Shown piece by piece: positions 21,927 to 29,030 of a stretch of DNA of 36,547 bases. The position numbers were made by a program, and so were the translations under genes. How positions within the stretch are numbered: position 1 is the first letter of the stretch; each line of letters opens with the position of its first letter. Source of the DNA: a virus; IMG/VR virus record IMGVR_UViG_3300042544_001460, positions 1 to 36,547 of that record; one strand, written 5' to 3'. The notes below the pieces were generated by a model. That model ran no database searches, had not been told where the DNA came from, and saw only the letters and a program-made list of their open reading frames with translations.

Positions 21927-22512
21927 AATTCATTTTTTTTGATTGGTAAATTACTTTATTCATAATAACTGTTTCTTTTTTTATTATCTCATTAAAATAT
22001 ATCCACTCATTTGGATATTCTTTTTTAAGTTTAATTAATAATTCTGGTTTTGTTAAGTGTAATTTATTATTTAAAAAATCGTACTCCTCTTTTTTATGTG
22101 GAAACTTATTGTTGAATAATTTTGACAAGTTTTTCAAATTAACAAAATCAAAATTTCTCTCCATATTTGGTATGTCTTCGTACAATTTTTCCCATAAATT
22201 TAATGACCAATGTTCTCCATAGTTTATTTTAAATCTATCAACTATTGGTTTTAAATTTAATGATTCTAAATTCTTTTCTCTAGCATATGTTAGGACTTCA
22301 GTATGTAAAGCGGTTATGAAATGTTCACTTGGTTCTCTATAAAGAAAATAGTTTATTTTATCTTTACCAACATACAATTTACTAAGTTCGTAATGTGATT
22401 CGTACTTTGAAAATCCTAAAGGTTCTGTATAGTCAGCTAACCATCGAGTACCACATTTTAATGGTGCCGTAATATTAAATCCTCCACTATACCAATACCT
22501 CTTTAATATCAT
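21916..22512 (-). CDS. Sulfotransferase-like protein
   Basis: 198 residues. The N-terminal APLKCGTRWL (17-25) resembles the PAPS 5'-phosphosulfate loop of sulfotransferases (usually PKSGTT-W), and FLYREPSEHFITALH (56-70) resembles their 3'-phosphate site (R-x-P-x-E-R-x-x-S). Spacing of about 38 residues between them is plausible. The rest is helical and Lys-rich without further motifs. It may sulfate a glycan, protein or capsular sugar; the alternative is an unrelated P-loop protein. No signal peptide. Confidence 0.55.
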   Translation of the reverse strand: MILKRYWYSGGFNITAPLKCGTRWLADYTEPLGFSKYESHYELSKLYVGKDKINYFLYREPSEHFITALHTEVLTYAREKNLESLNLKPIVDRFKINYGEHWSLNLWEKLYEDIPNMERNFDFVNLKNLSKLFNNKFPHKKEEYDFLNNKLHLTKPELLIKLKKEYPNEWIYFNEIIKKETVIMNKVIYQSKKMNYGL

Positions 22513-22514
22513 TA

Positions 22515-23180
22515 TTAATAAAACTTTCTCAATACTTCAATCACATCCCAAGCATCTTCCAATGCGTTATGTGTAACAATACCCTTAACCCCTGCACGTT
22601 CTTTACAAACCGTTAAGTTTGGTAATGACTTATCATTCACCCAATCAACCATTAAGATTGCAGGGTCTAATACTCTTTGACGAGTTCTGATTAACTTCTT
22701 CCACCAAGGTAATTCTTGTAGAAATAGTTTATCGAATGTTCCGAAGTTTTTACCTGCAACATTCAATGTGATTGGTTTCGTCTTTCCACCTATTGTAGGA
22801 TACTCAACGCCATTTATGGTATTAACAAAATCACCGGGTCCTAATTCATATCCGAATCCATTTGCAAAAAGGAAACGATAAAATTCCGCAACCACTTCAT
22901 CTTCTTTATAAAAATTATAATCAGAATGTGTGTTCATTAGATGTCTTGTCTCATCGGTACCTTCAAGATATTCACCAATCATTGAAATGATTTCTTTATT
23001 CATTGTGATTGCTCGTGGTGAACCAGTGATTTCATTTTGAAGAACTATCGCATTGAACTTAGGACATTCTTCATATGGTAATTTCTTTTCGGTATCTTCG
23101 ATGATTGCACCGATAGATAGTACTTTGTGTTTCTCGTGGTCAAGACCAGATGTCTCAATATCAATTGATACGTAAATCAT
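22515..23180 (-). CDS. DEDDh 3'-5' exonuclease (DnaQ-like)
   Basis: 221 residues of the RNase T/DnaQ fold. Metal-binding residues: D7 and E9 (SIDIETSG), D150 (VAGKNFGTFD), H204 and D209 (THNALEDAWD), the full DEDDh set. LDPAILMVDW is a conserved follower. It could degrade host DNA or RNA, process small RNAs as oligoribonuclease does, or proofread. No polymerase is in this window. The N-terminus overlaps the small membrane gene by 20 nt. Confidence 0.85.
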   Translation of the reverse strand: MIYVSIDIETSGLDHEKHKVLSIGAIIEDTEKKLPYEECPKFNAIVLQNEITGSPRAITMNKEIISMIGEYLEGTDETRHLMNTHSDYNFYKEDEVVAEFYRFLFANGFGYELGPGDFVNTINGVEYPTIGGKTKPITLNVAGKNFGTFDKLFLQELPWWKKLIRTRQRVLDPAILMVDWVNDKSLPNLTVCKERAGVKGIVTHNALEDAWDVIEVLRKFY

Positions 23181-23346
23181 TTTTTATGAAATTAAAGGTG
23201 TGAATAACAGATGTAAAAAATATAACAAAAAAAATCAACAATCCAAAATCCATATTGATTTTCGGGTAAAAAATGATGAACAATCCGGGTGACGCCATCA
23301 CTAAGAGTAGTTTGAGGACTTTACTTGTATTTTTCATAATATTCAT
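23161..23346 (-). CDS. Small two-span membrane protein (61 aa)
   Basis: Short protein with two hydrophobic helices (about 11-27 and 33-53) joined by a turn (YPKINMD). It could be a holin-like or envelope-modifying protein; unknown. A promoter-like element sits 8 nt before the ATG, directly after the terminator at 23382-23408. ATG 23337 (residue 4) is an alternative start. Confidence 0.5.
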   Translation of the reverse strand: MNIMKNTSKVLKLLLVMASPGLFIIFYPKINMDFGLLIFFVIFFTSVIHTFNFIKNDLRIN

Positions 23347-23354
23347 TTAAAATA

Positions 23355-23384
23355 CAAATATAAAATATATTCTTGAATAACAAA
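23355..23384 (-). promoter_or_regulatory. Bacteroidota-type promoter overlapping terminator tail
   Basis: TATATTTG (23362-23355) is an exact -7 box, 8 nt before ATG 23346. TTTG (23384-23381) lies 18 nt upstream and is the end of the terminator's T-tract, so the two elements share bases. Confidence 0.5.
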
Positions 23385-23408
23385 AAAAAACCTCACATTT
23401 GTGAGGTT
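23382..23408 (-). terminator. Rho-independent terminator
   Basis: Minus strand AACCTCAC-AAAT-GTGAGGTT (8-bp stem, 4-nt loop) followed by seven or more T. It lies 6 nt after the stop of the 23415-23657 gene and ends the leader-gene transcript. Confidence 0.9.
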
Positions 23409-23414
23409 AATTTT

Positions 23415-23657
23415 TTACATAAATAATTGATGTTTGGAGTGTAGTTTCATAACGTGTTTACAATCAGGTAGATTGTCCTTTCCCTCACACCATCTAATCG
23501 CTAAATTGGTTAGTAAAGACGCGTCATCACGAGACATTGAAATCTCACTTTCTTTATTAGATTGGTAGTTTTTCAACATTTCATCCCAAGTATAGTCCTC
23601 AACTAATTTTACAACATTTTTAAGTTGTGATTCGGTAATTGCTATTTTCTTTCCCAT
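23415..23657 (-). CDS. Leader-bearing small protein (80 aa)
   Basis: Opens MGKKIAITESQLKNVVKLVE, matching the ART leader pattern (MRILVTENQLRGIIKE): T-E-[SN]-QL followed by a basic hydrophobic helix and a [IL]xE site (LVE). The remaining 60 residues are polar, with two cysteines (56 and 65) and a Lys/His-rich end. No family recognised. If the leader is a capsid-targeting signal, this is a small packaged head protein. Followed by a strong terminator. TATTTATA is not seen in front of it. Confidence 0.6.
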   Translation of the reverse strand: MGKKIAITESQLKNVVKLVEDYTWDEMLKNYQSNKESEISMSRDDASLLTNLAIRWCEGKDNLPDCKHVMKLHSKHQLFM

Positions 23658-23687
23658 TTTAATATGTGTTTTTTTTATAATATTATG

Positions 23688-24989
23688 TTAATCAAGGTTA
23701 GTAACCTCACTTGGTTCAATTAATAATTTTTCAAGGACACTATCAGGGTTAACCTCTAAAATTTTAGAAGTTAACTCTTGGAATAATTCTAAATATAATT
23801 GTTTAAATATGTCCAAATTCTGAATACAATTCATTGAATTTGGGTTCATATCACCAAGTGGATATGTTACACTCGCTCTAATTGGGTCAAATAAATTTCC
23901 TCTTTTAGATGCAAATGTTTGTTGGACTGTTCTAACCGAATTTGTTGCAGTGAATATTGCATTTAATTTATAAACATCACCTGTAACGTTTCCAATAACG
24001 GTTAAGTCAGAAATAACATTAAAAGCCTTTTCACCTTTTTGAACCGCTTGTTTATATAATTTTAAAATTGGGGTCAATTCAAATTGTGATTTATCATATG
24101 CTCTTTGTTGTGGGTCCCACTTTCCACCTGAGTAAACTTGACCAGCATAATTTCTAACCATTTTACTTGGGTCGGGTCTTTTACCTTTTGGTTTTGCACC
24201 AGTCTCTAATGACATTCTAAAATCAAGAATTTTTTCAATTGCGTCTTGAATATCGTTATCATCTCTAACAGTATGGTAGTTGAAATATATTTCGGGTCCA
24301 CAAAACTTAGATTCTTTTTCTCTGTATGGAGATAAAATATTAATGTTTGATGTTGGTTCGGTAAAAGTTGATTCCCCTTTTAATTCAGGAATTCCACATT
24401 TATCTAAATGTGTTATTATACTTTTTTGATTAAAGAACGCATTAATTAATGGATTAACAAGTGTTCTTTTAGCCATAGAATCATTTTTACTTAATCCAAG
24501 TCTTTCTCTTACTTTGGCTCTTTGTTCCTCATCTTCTTTATTCCAACCAAATTTCTTTTGTCTAGCAGCCAATTTATCAATTCTTCTATCCACCTTTACC
24601 TCTGTGTCAACAGGACCTTCGTAACTTGTACCATACTTTGGTGTCCTTGGTGGGAATTTAAATGTATTGATTACATTATCATTTCCATCAATCTCAACAT
24701 ATCTTGTTTCTCGTTTTCCATTTTCCAAATTAAGGAATGGTACTAATCTGTGTTCTAATGGACCGGTTCTCACCGTATGAGACTTAATGACGCCTGGTTC
24801 TAATTGCTCACCTGTCTTTGAATCAATAGCATTTACAGGAATTCCTCTTATAGAATCCACATTAAATGTCATTTGTTGAGGTAATTCAGAGGGTGCCCAC
24901 ATAGCATTGAGAGCCATTTCCGATAACTCATACCCTTGAACCTCTTCAAGTATAAGTCTAGATATAAATTCTTTAGTTAAAAATTCCAT
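23688..24989 (-). CDS. Leader-bearing putative virion protein (433 aa)
   Basis: A 433-residue protein with no recognised domain. It starts MEFLTKEFISRLILEEVQG; this resembles the capsid-targeting leaders (T-x-E-x-[IL] helix ending LEE/ILE). The body is Pro/Gly/Asn-rich and globular, with EIYFNYHTVRDDNDIQDAIE, PDPSKMVRNYAGQVYSGGKW and IGNVTGDVYKLNAIFTATNS suggesting large folded domains; the C-terminus is helical. Could be an internal head protein or a structural protein. TATTTATA lies 18 nt before its ATG. The gap 24990-25062 holds only that motif and AT-rich DNA. Confidence 0.62.
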   Translation of the reverse strand: MEFLTKEFISRLILEEVQGYELSEMALNAMWAPSELPQQMTFNVDSIRGIPVNAIDSKTGEQLEPGVIKSHTVRTGPLEHRLVPFLNLENGKRETRYVEIDGNDNVINTFKFPPRTPKYGTSYEGPVDTEVKVDRRIDKLAARQKKFGWNKEDEEQRAKVRERLGLSKNDSMAKRTLVNPLINAFFNQKSIITHLDKCGIPELKGESTFTEPTSNINILSPYREKESKFCGPEIYFNYHTVRDDNDIQDAIEKILDFRMSLETGAKPKGKRPDPSKMVRNYAGQVYSGGKWDPQQRAYDKSQFELTPILKLYKQAVQKGEKAFNVISDLTVIGNVTGDVYKLNAIFTATNSVRTVQQTFASKRGNLFDPIRASVTYPLGDMNPNSMNCIQNLDIFKQLYLELFQELTSKILEVNPDSVLEKLLIEPSEVTNLD

Positions 24990-25007
24990 TATGTTTTGGT
25001 TTTATTC

Positions 25008-25015
25008 TATAAATA
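25008..25015 (-). promoter_or_regulatory. TATTTATA motif, putative late promoter
   Basis: TATTTATA on the minus strand, 18 nt before ATG 24989, the largest spacing of the five copies. Predicts a short leader rather than a leaderless mRNA. Confidence 0.45.
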
Positions 25016-25062
25016 TACCAAAACGTACTTTAATTCTTTATATTAGTAAAGCTATAGGAACT

Positions 25063-25209
25063 TTATTTCTTTTTCTTGAATAGGTCTGATAGTTTTTTAC
25101 CTGGTTTTATGATTCTTCCGGTTTTTTCATCCATCATAGGGGCTCTGTAGATTTCAAAAGCAGTCCATAGACCCACTACTATCATACCAATTCCAATGTA
25201 GAAAAACAT
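25063..25209 (-). CDS. Small single-span membrane protein (48 aa)
   Basis: A 48-residue frame starting MFFYIGIGMIVVGLWTAFE, with one membrane helix at the N-terminus and a basic cytoplasmic tail (GRIIKPGKKLSDLFKKKK). Its ATG follows the upstream stop with the same TAACTATG junction that starts the 25212-25484 gene, strong evidence for coupling. Unknown function. Confidence 0.6.
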   Translation of the reverse strand: MFFYIGIGMIVVGLWTAFEIYRAPMMDEKTGRIIKPGKKLSDLFKKKK

Positions 25210-25211
25210 AG

Positions 25212-25484
25212 TTATTCGGTTTCGTGATTAAGATAATTCTCGTATTCGAGTTGAAGGTCTTTGTGTTTATCAAAGAAAAAATCTCGAGTGAGTTCGTGTC
25301 TACCCACTTCAATAGACATAATGAATAGTTCGTCGTGTAGACTATCATTTTTCATACCGAGCTCATTTATTGTGGATTTTTGGTCTTCGATAGTTGATAT
25401 GTTATTGTTCCACATAACTGTCACCCACAATAAGGTTAACGTTAATAATACAATAACACCTTTTAATTTAGTTTCTATTTTCAT
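25212..25484 (-). CDS. Membrane-anchored coiled-coil protein (90 aa)
   Basis: From ATG 25484: MKIETKLKGVIVLLTLTLLW gives one N-terminal membrane helix (about 8-25), then a polar coiled-coil region (STIEDQKSTINELGMKNDSLH) and an acidic end NHETE. An N-in single-span protein with a periplasmic coiled coil is the layout of an inner-membrane spanin, so that role is possible but not shown. The start was chosen over ATG 25514 because it leaves a clean TAACTATG junction. Confidence 0.55.
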   Translation of the reverse strand: MKIETKLKGVIVLLTLTLLWVTVMWNNNISTIEDQKSTINELGMKNDSLHDELFIMSIEVGRHELTRDFFFDKHKDLQLEYENYLNHETE

Positions 25485-25486
25485 AG

Positions 25487-25777
25487 TTATTTGATTTTCC
25501 AAAATTGCCACCATTTCTTTTCTTTAGGTGGTAAACATTGTGAGAATGGGTTATCACCGAATGACACCTTACCATAGTATTTTGAGGTCATCATATTTAA
25601 AAAAACCTCGTGGTACTTTTCAGGTATGGTACTAAAATCAGCGGTTATTTTAACATCCAACGTTATGTCTTCAGTATCGTCTGTCAAAAGTAATGCGTTT
25701 CTTAATTCGACAGGTTTTGACGTGGTCACACCAATGTGGTCACCTTGTCCTATATGTCTTAAATCGAAGTTGTTCAT
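25487..25777 (-). CDS. Hypothetical protein (96 aa)
   Basis: A 96-residue protein beginning MNNFDLRHIGQGDHIGV, strand-rich in the first half (ITLDVKITADFSTI), ending in KKWWQFWKIK, a Trp-rich basic tail that could contact membranes. No family recognised. The start is certain: a perfect promoter lies 4 nt upstream (25782-25812), so the mRNA is leaderless. First gene of a three-gene small-protein operon. Confidence 0.6.
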   Translation of the reverse strand: MNNFDLRHIGQGDHIGVTTSKPVELRNALLLTDDTEDITLDVKITADFSTIPEKYHEVFLNMMTSKYYGKVSFGDNPFSQCLPPKEKKWWQFWKIK

Positions 25778-25781
25778 AAGT

Positions 25782-25812
25782 CAAATATAAGAATATATTT
25801 GATAAATCCAAA
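25782..25812 (-). promoter_or_regulatory. Bacteroidota-type promoter, perfect consensus, leaderless
   Basis: TTTG (25812-25809), 19 nt, TATATTTG (25789-25782), 4 nt, ATG 25777. Its spacer lacks the GGAATATnC core of the others except the first G, so the core is not needed for this class. Confidence 0.75.
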
Positions 25813-25839
25813 ACGATATTGAAAAATTTTAAGAAATAA

Positions 25840-27438
25840 TTAAGACATACTGCTAACAATCTTCTCAATCTTTCTACCTCCTTGGGCAATTAGACTGTTA
25901 GATGCCTTATTGGAAGAACTCCAATTCTTTCTTGTTTCAACTGCAATATTTAAAAGTTCTTTAGGGTCGGTAATTCCTGAAGCCACTTTTTCATTCATAA
26001 CTCTTGCAAATCTTTGGAACCAACCTGGTCCATTCCAAACAGCGTATACGAAATTAAACGTAAGTCCTGGGTCACCCATAACAATTGCTCTTGCAGGTTC
26101 AGACATATAACTTCCCATATATCTTTGGAATAATGGTTTCATCATTTTAGGAACCAACTCTCTAAGTTTTGATTCTAAAGGACCACCCATATATCCATAT
26201 TTCCAATTAGTTCTTGCACCCGCTTCATCAATTAGTCTCCAAAACTCTCTAGCGTCAGGACCTTGTGTTTCCCAACCACCCGTTTTTCTATCCATACCCA
26301 TCATAGTCTCACCCGATGCTCCGTATCTTGAATCTTTGATTCTACCGTCAGCTAACATATCAGGATGGTAATAACCACCCTCCAAATTATCAATTACGAT
26401 GTTAGCCATTTTTTCAAAATCAGTTGCAGCAACACCTTTTAAGTCAACCGCACCTTTCAATCCTTTCATAGATGCATTACTTAATTTTGCAATATCTTCT
26501 TTTGTAATATTTTTAAGTTTAAGAAGTTCAATCATTTTAAGTAACATCTCCCTCGAAGCTTTAACCATATTCAACGAACTTCCACCACCCGATGCTGCAG
26601 TTGAACCTCCGGTTGCCTTTGTTAATCCATTTACATAGTCTGCTAAGTTACCACTTGATAAACCTACGTGAACGTGAGAAGGCATTCCTGGCAATGTCAT
26701 AATCTTACCAATAACATCACCCTCTTTTACTTGGTCTCCTTTTTTTACATTACTTTCAATGTGTGTGTAGAAAACATCTGGTTTACCGTCAGAACTTTGT
26801 ACTTTTACTTGGTCACCATATATTTTTTTAACACCATCCTTTTTAAGTCCACCACTACCTTTAACGAATCCCGTAACCGTTCCATTTGAAATAGAATAAA
26901 CATCAGTACCTGCAGGTGCTGCAACGTCCCAAGCGTTACGACTTGGCCATCCTTTAGCACTATGAGTACCTTGTTCGGGATAACCAATCAATGAACCACC
27001 ACCTGCACTTGTTAAGTTTACAGCTTCGTTTACTGTTTTACCTGATTGAGTATTGGTGCTACCTGATGTTACATAATCTTTTGTAAACTTTTGAACTGCC
27101 GCTGCAGTTTCAGGACCAAATAAACCATCAATACCATAATTTGGTAATTCGTATCCTAATAATTTTAAACCGATTTGCATCGATTCAACTTCATTTTTAA
27201 ATGATATTGAACCTTTTTCTTGTTGAGTAATTCCTTCACCAGCCGCCGCCTTCTCTAATGTTTCATAGAAGTTAGCCAGGTCATCCTTCACAGTGTCTGC
27301 TTTCTTTGGGTCAGCGTTGTTTTGAGTTGTACCTGTAGTTGAAGCTACTTCCATTACCTTACCCAATAAATCTTCCGATAGTACTCCGTAAGTTAATGTA
27401 TGTATTCTTGTAATCTCCTCAAGTAATGTTCTTTTCAT
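25840..27438 (-). CDS. Leader-bearing peptidoglycan hydrolase (PG-binding, M23-like, lysozyme-like)
   Basis: 532 residues. A leader (MKRTLLEEITRIHTLTYGVL, then SE) matches the 3226-3795 protein. Next come a PG-binding fold (about 88-118, LKLLGYELPNYGIDGLFGPE), an M23-like domain (about 150-270: DVAAPAGTDVYSISNGTV, FYTHIES, HVHVGLS) and a C-terminal lysozyme-like domain starting NLEGGYYHP with Glu353, then SGETMMGMDR. In the M23 part the first zinc His of the usual HxxxD motif appears replaced (RNAWD), so that domain may be a non-catalytic binder. ATG 27438 sits 5 nt after TATTTATA. Probably a virion lysin acting on the host wall at entry. Confidence 0.78.
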   Translation of the reverse strand: MKRTLLEEITRIHTLTYGVLSEDLLGKVMEVASTTGTTQNNADPKKADTVKDDLANFYETLEKAAAGEGITQQEKGSISFKNEVESMQIGLKLLGYELPNYGIDGLFGPETAAAVQKFTKDYVTSGSTNTQSGKTVNEAVNLTSAGGGSLIGYPEQGTHSAKGWPSRNAWDVAAPAGTDVYSISNGTVTGFVKGSGGLKKDGVKKIYGDQVKVQSSDGKPDVFYTHIESNVKKGDQVKEGDVIGKIMTLPGMPSHVHVGLSSGNLADYVNGLTKATGGSTAASGGGSSLNMVKASREMLLKMIELLKLKNITKEDIAKLSNASMKGLKGAVDLKGVAATDFEKMANIVIDNLEGGYYHPDMLADGRIKDSRYGASGETMMGMDRKTGGWETQGPDAREFWRLIDEAGARTNWKYGYMGGPLESKLRELVPKMMKPLFQRYMGSYMSEPARAIVMGDPGLTFNFVYAVWNGPGWFQRFARVMNEKVASGITDPKELLNIAVETRKNWSSSNKASNSLIAQGGRKIEKIVSSMS

Positions 27439-27443
27439 AATAA

Positions 27444-27451
27444 TATAAATA
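27444..27451 (-). promoter_or_regulatory. TATTTATA motif, putative late promoter
   Basis: TATTTATA on the minus strand, 5 nt before ATG 27438 of the lysin gene. An in-frame ATG at 27456 would run through it, so the later start is preferred. Confidence 0.5.
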
Positions 27452-27465
27452 TGCAAACATTACAA

Positions 27466-27669
27466 TTAATACCCATAATGAGAATCCATATTTCTCTTAT
27501 GTTGTTGTTTAGATTTTTCAGGTTTTCCGATATTCCAATCTAAGAAATCTTCCCCTTTATAATCGGGGTGATTCTTTTGCATATAATCAATACCTCTCAC
27601 CCAAAAAAATGCGATGATTGCCGCCAATCCAAAACTGCAACCAATTCCAATTAAATAACTTTCCATCAT
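27466..27669 (-). CDS. Small single-span membrane protein (67 aa)
   Basis: Starts MMESYLIGIGCSFGLAAIIA with one membrane helix (about 5-25), then a polar, His- and Lys-rich cytoplasmic part (KNHPDYKGEDFLDWNIGKPE, ending DSHYGY). No family recognised. The start overlaps the stop of the HAD gene (ATGATG); either Met can initiate. Unknown role. Confidence 0.55.
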   Translation of the reverse strand: MMESYLIGIGCSFGLAAIIAFFWVRGIDYMQKNHPDYKGEDFLDWNIGKPEKSKQQHKRNMDSHYGY

Positions 27670-28262
27670 TTGTTTTCTGTTAAGTAGTTTAAAATTTTCT
27701 CTTTAATGCCTGATTGTTTTATCCCCTCAGTTCTTCTAGTTGTTAGAACAAAATTGGTTAATCCCCAATCCATTTCCATATCACCCCACGATTCGTGAAC
27801 TTGGGAGATTCCCATATTCAAATCATCAACCGCAACCCAATGAGTAATCTCAGGATGGTCGTGTAGATATTGAGTGATTTCAATTGAACGTTCCTGTTCT
27901 AACATCCATCTTGGTGACCACGCAAATGTGTGTTCGTTATAACAAGTACAATCGGATACCTTCTTTGTGAATGCTATTGGTTTCTTTATGATTCCTTGTG
28001 ATTCATAATACTCACCCATCTCCTCAACATTTGCCCACTTTTTCCAATCAGACGAAACGACAATTTCAGCATCGGTTTCTTCCAATATTTCATTTAATAC
28101 ACCGATAGCTTTCTTATTAAAATTATCAAATCTCGCATCGACCGGTAAAGATTGGACAGACTGACTCAACTTGCGTTTTGCCTTTTGTTGTTTTTTAACT
28201 CTACCTCCCCACTCAGTTGATAAACATATCACACCATCGTGGTCAAGAAATATTACCTTCAT
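27666..28262 (-). CDS. HAD phosphatase, RNA-repair (SAK) type
   Basis: 198 residues of the haloacid-dehalogenase superfamily: FLDHDGVI (nucleophile Asp7, acid Asp9), IVVSSDWKKW (motif II) and HWVAVDDLN (motif IV). This matches the HAD group found in 'Swiss Army Knife' RNA repair proteins, thought to remove 3' phosphates. T4 Pnkp fuses kinase and phosphatase; here the kinase-like gene (18835-19269) and this phosphatase-like gene are separate. Substrate unproven. A Lys/Arg-rich insert near 20-45 may bind nucleic acid. Confidence 0.75.
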   Translation of the reverse strand: MKVIFLDHDGVICLSTEWGGRVKKQQKAKRKLSQSVQSLPVDARFDNFNKKAIGVLNEILEETDAEIVVSSDWKKWANVEEMGEYYESQGIIKKPIAFTKKVSDCTCYNEHTFAWSPRWMLEQERSIEITQYLHDHPEITHWVAVDDLNMGISQVHESWGDMEMDWGLTNFVLTTRRTEGIKQSGIKEKILNYLTENK

Positions 28263-28521
28263 TTTTCCTTCCTTTAAATATTAATCTAAATGTACTAAAA
28301 ATTCCCAACAACATAAAGATTTGTACGGGCCAAAATGGTAAATTATGTAACTCGTGTAACATCCAAAAGATGTTCATAAAAACCCAAGACATCAATGTTA
28401 GGTTACTTTCCCTACCATTCTTTTCCTTTATAAAAATATAAATTGTGATGATTGACGTTGGGATAACCATAAAGGTTGCCATCCACGTAAATTTTAGGCA
28501 CCAAAATATATCTTTTAACAA
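28243..28521 (-). CDS. Small membrane protein (92 aa)
   Basis: Hydrophobic protein with two to three membrane helices (KDIFWCLKFTWMATFMVIP and IFWMLHELHNLPFWPVQIF regions) and a basic C-terminus. The start is uncertain. The first clean ATG in the frame is 28482, and an ATG at 28641 overlaps the SpeD-like gene by 71 nt. A promoter-like element at 28525-28556 ends 3 nt before a TTG at 28521, so that is used here as the likely leaderless start. Unknown role. Confidence 0.45.
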   Translation of the reverse strand: MLKDIFWCLKFTWMATFMVIPTSIITIYIFIKEKNGRESNLTLMSWVFMNIFWMLHELHNLPFWPVQIFMLLGIFSTFRLIFKGRKNEGNIS

Positions 28522-28524
28522 CCA

Positions 28525-28556
28525 CGAAATTACGTGAATTTCTTGTATATTCCAAA
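28525..28556 (-). promoter_or_regulatory. Promoter-like element, shared 17-mer core
   Basis: TTTG (28556-28553), 20 nt, TAATTTCG (28532-28525; one mismatch to TAnnTTTG). The segment TTTGGAATATACAAGAA is identical to that at 294-278, so both descend from or bind the same factor. Confidence 0.5.
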
Positions 28557-28570
28557 TTATTTTAGGATAT

Positions 28571-28987
28571 CTAGTCAATATATTCTGGTTGAGGTACCCA
28601 TTTACCTTCAGATGTAATGGTGGGAGAGTTATTTCTATCAATCATAACCCACTCCGTCTCGACAATTCCCCAAGGTTCAAACTGCTCCATAACGTCTTGT
28701 AATGTGAAACATTTACAACTGTAAATGTCAAATTGAGCCATTGCAGGTTGGTGATGGTCCCAAATATGTATCGATGAGTGTGATGTTGCTAAAGTTACAG
28801 TACCTGTTAAACCTTCATTACCAGGAAAGTCCACATAAACACTTGTGGGTCCTCCAACAACTTCCATCTTAACTTTGTGAACTAAGTCAATAAACCATTT
28901 ATTTAAAACTTCTACCTCTTTAGGGGGATTCTTAATCCAAATCTTCATTAAAAGATGTTGGTGGTAGGGTTCAAACTTTTCAATCAT
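28571..28987 (-). CDS. speD: AdoMet decarboxylase-like protein
   Basis: 138 residues. TVTLATSHSSIHIW (64-77) and FDIYSCKCF (86-94) fit the core of S-adenosylmethionine decarboxylase (usual ESH-SIHTW-E and a Cys), the enzyme that makes the propylamine donor for spermidine. Ser69, the self-cleavage residue that becomes the pyruvoyl group, is present, but the preceding residue is Thr (T-S-H) instead of Glu. Length is close to bacterial proenzymes (about 125-130). Active or not is unclear. An ATG at 28948 is an alternative start. Confidence 0.65.
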   Translation of the reverse strand: MIEKFEPYHQHLLMKIWIKNPPKEVEVLNKWFIDLVHKVKMEVVGGPTSVYVDFPGNEGLTGTVTLATSHSSIHIWDHHQPAMAQFDIYSCKCFTLQDVMEQFEPWGIVETEWVMIDRNNSPTITSEGKWVPQPEYID

Positions 28988-29030
28988 ATATGTCTTTTTA
29001 CATTACATATATATAACGAAATTTGTATTT

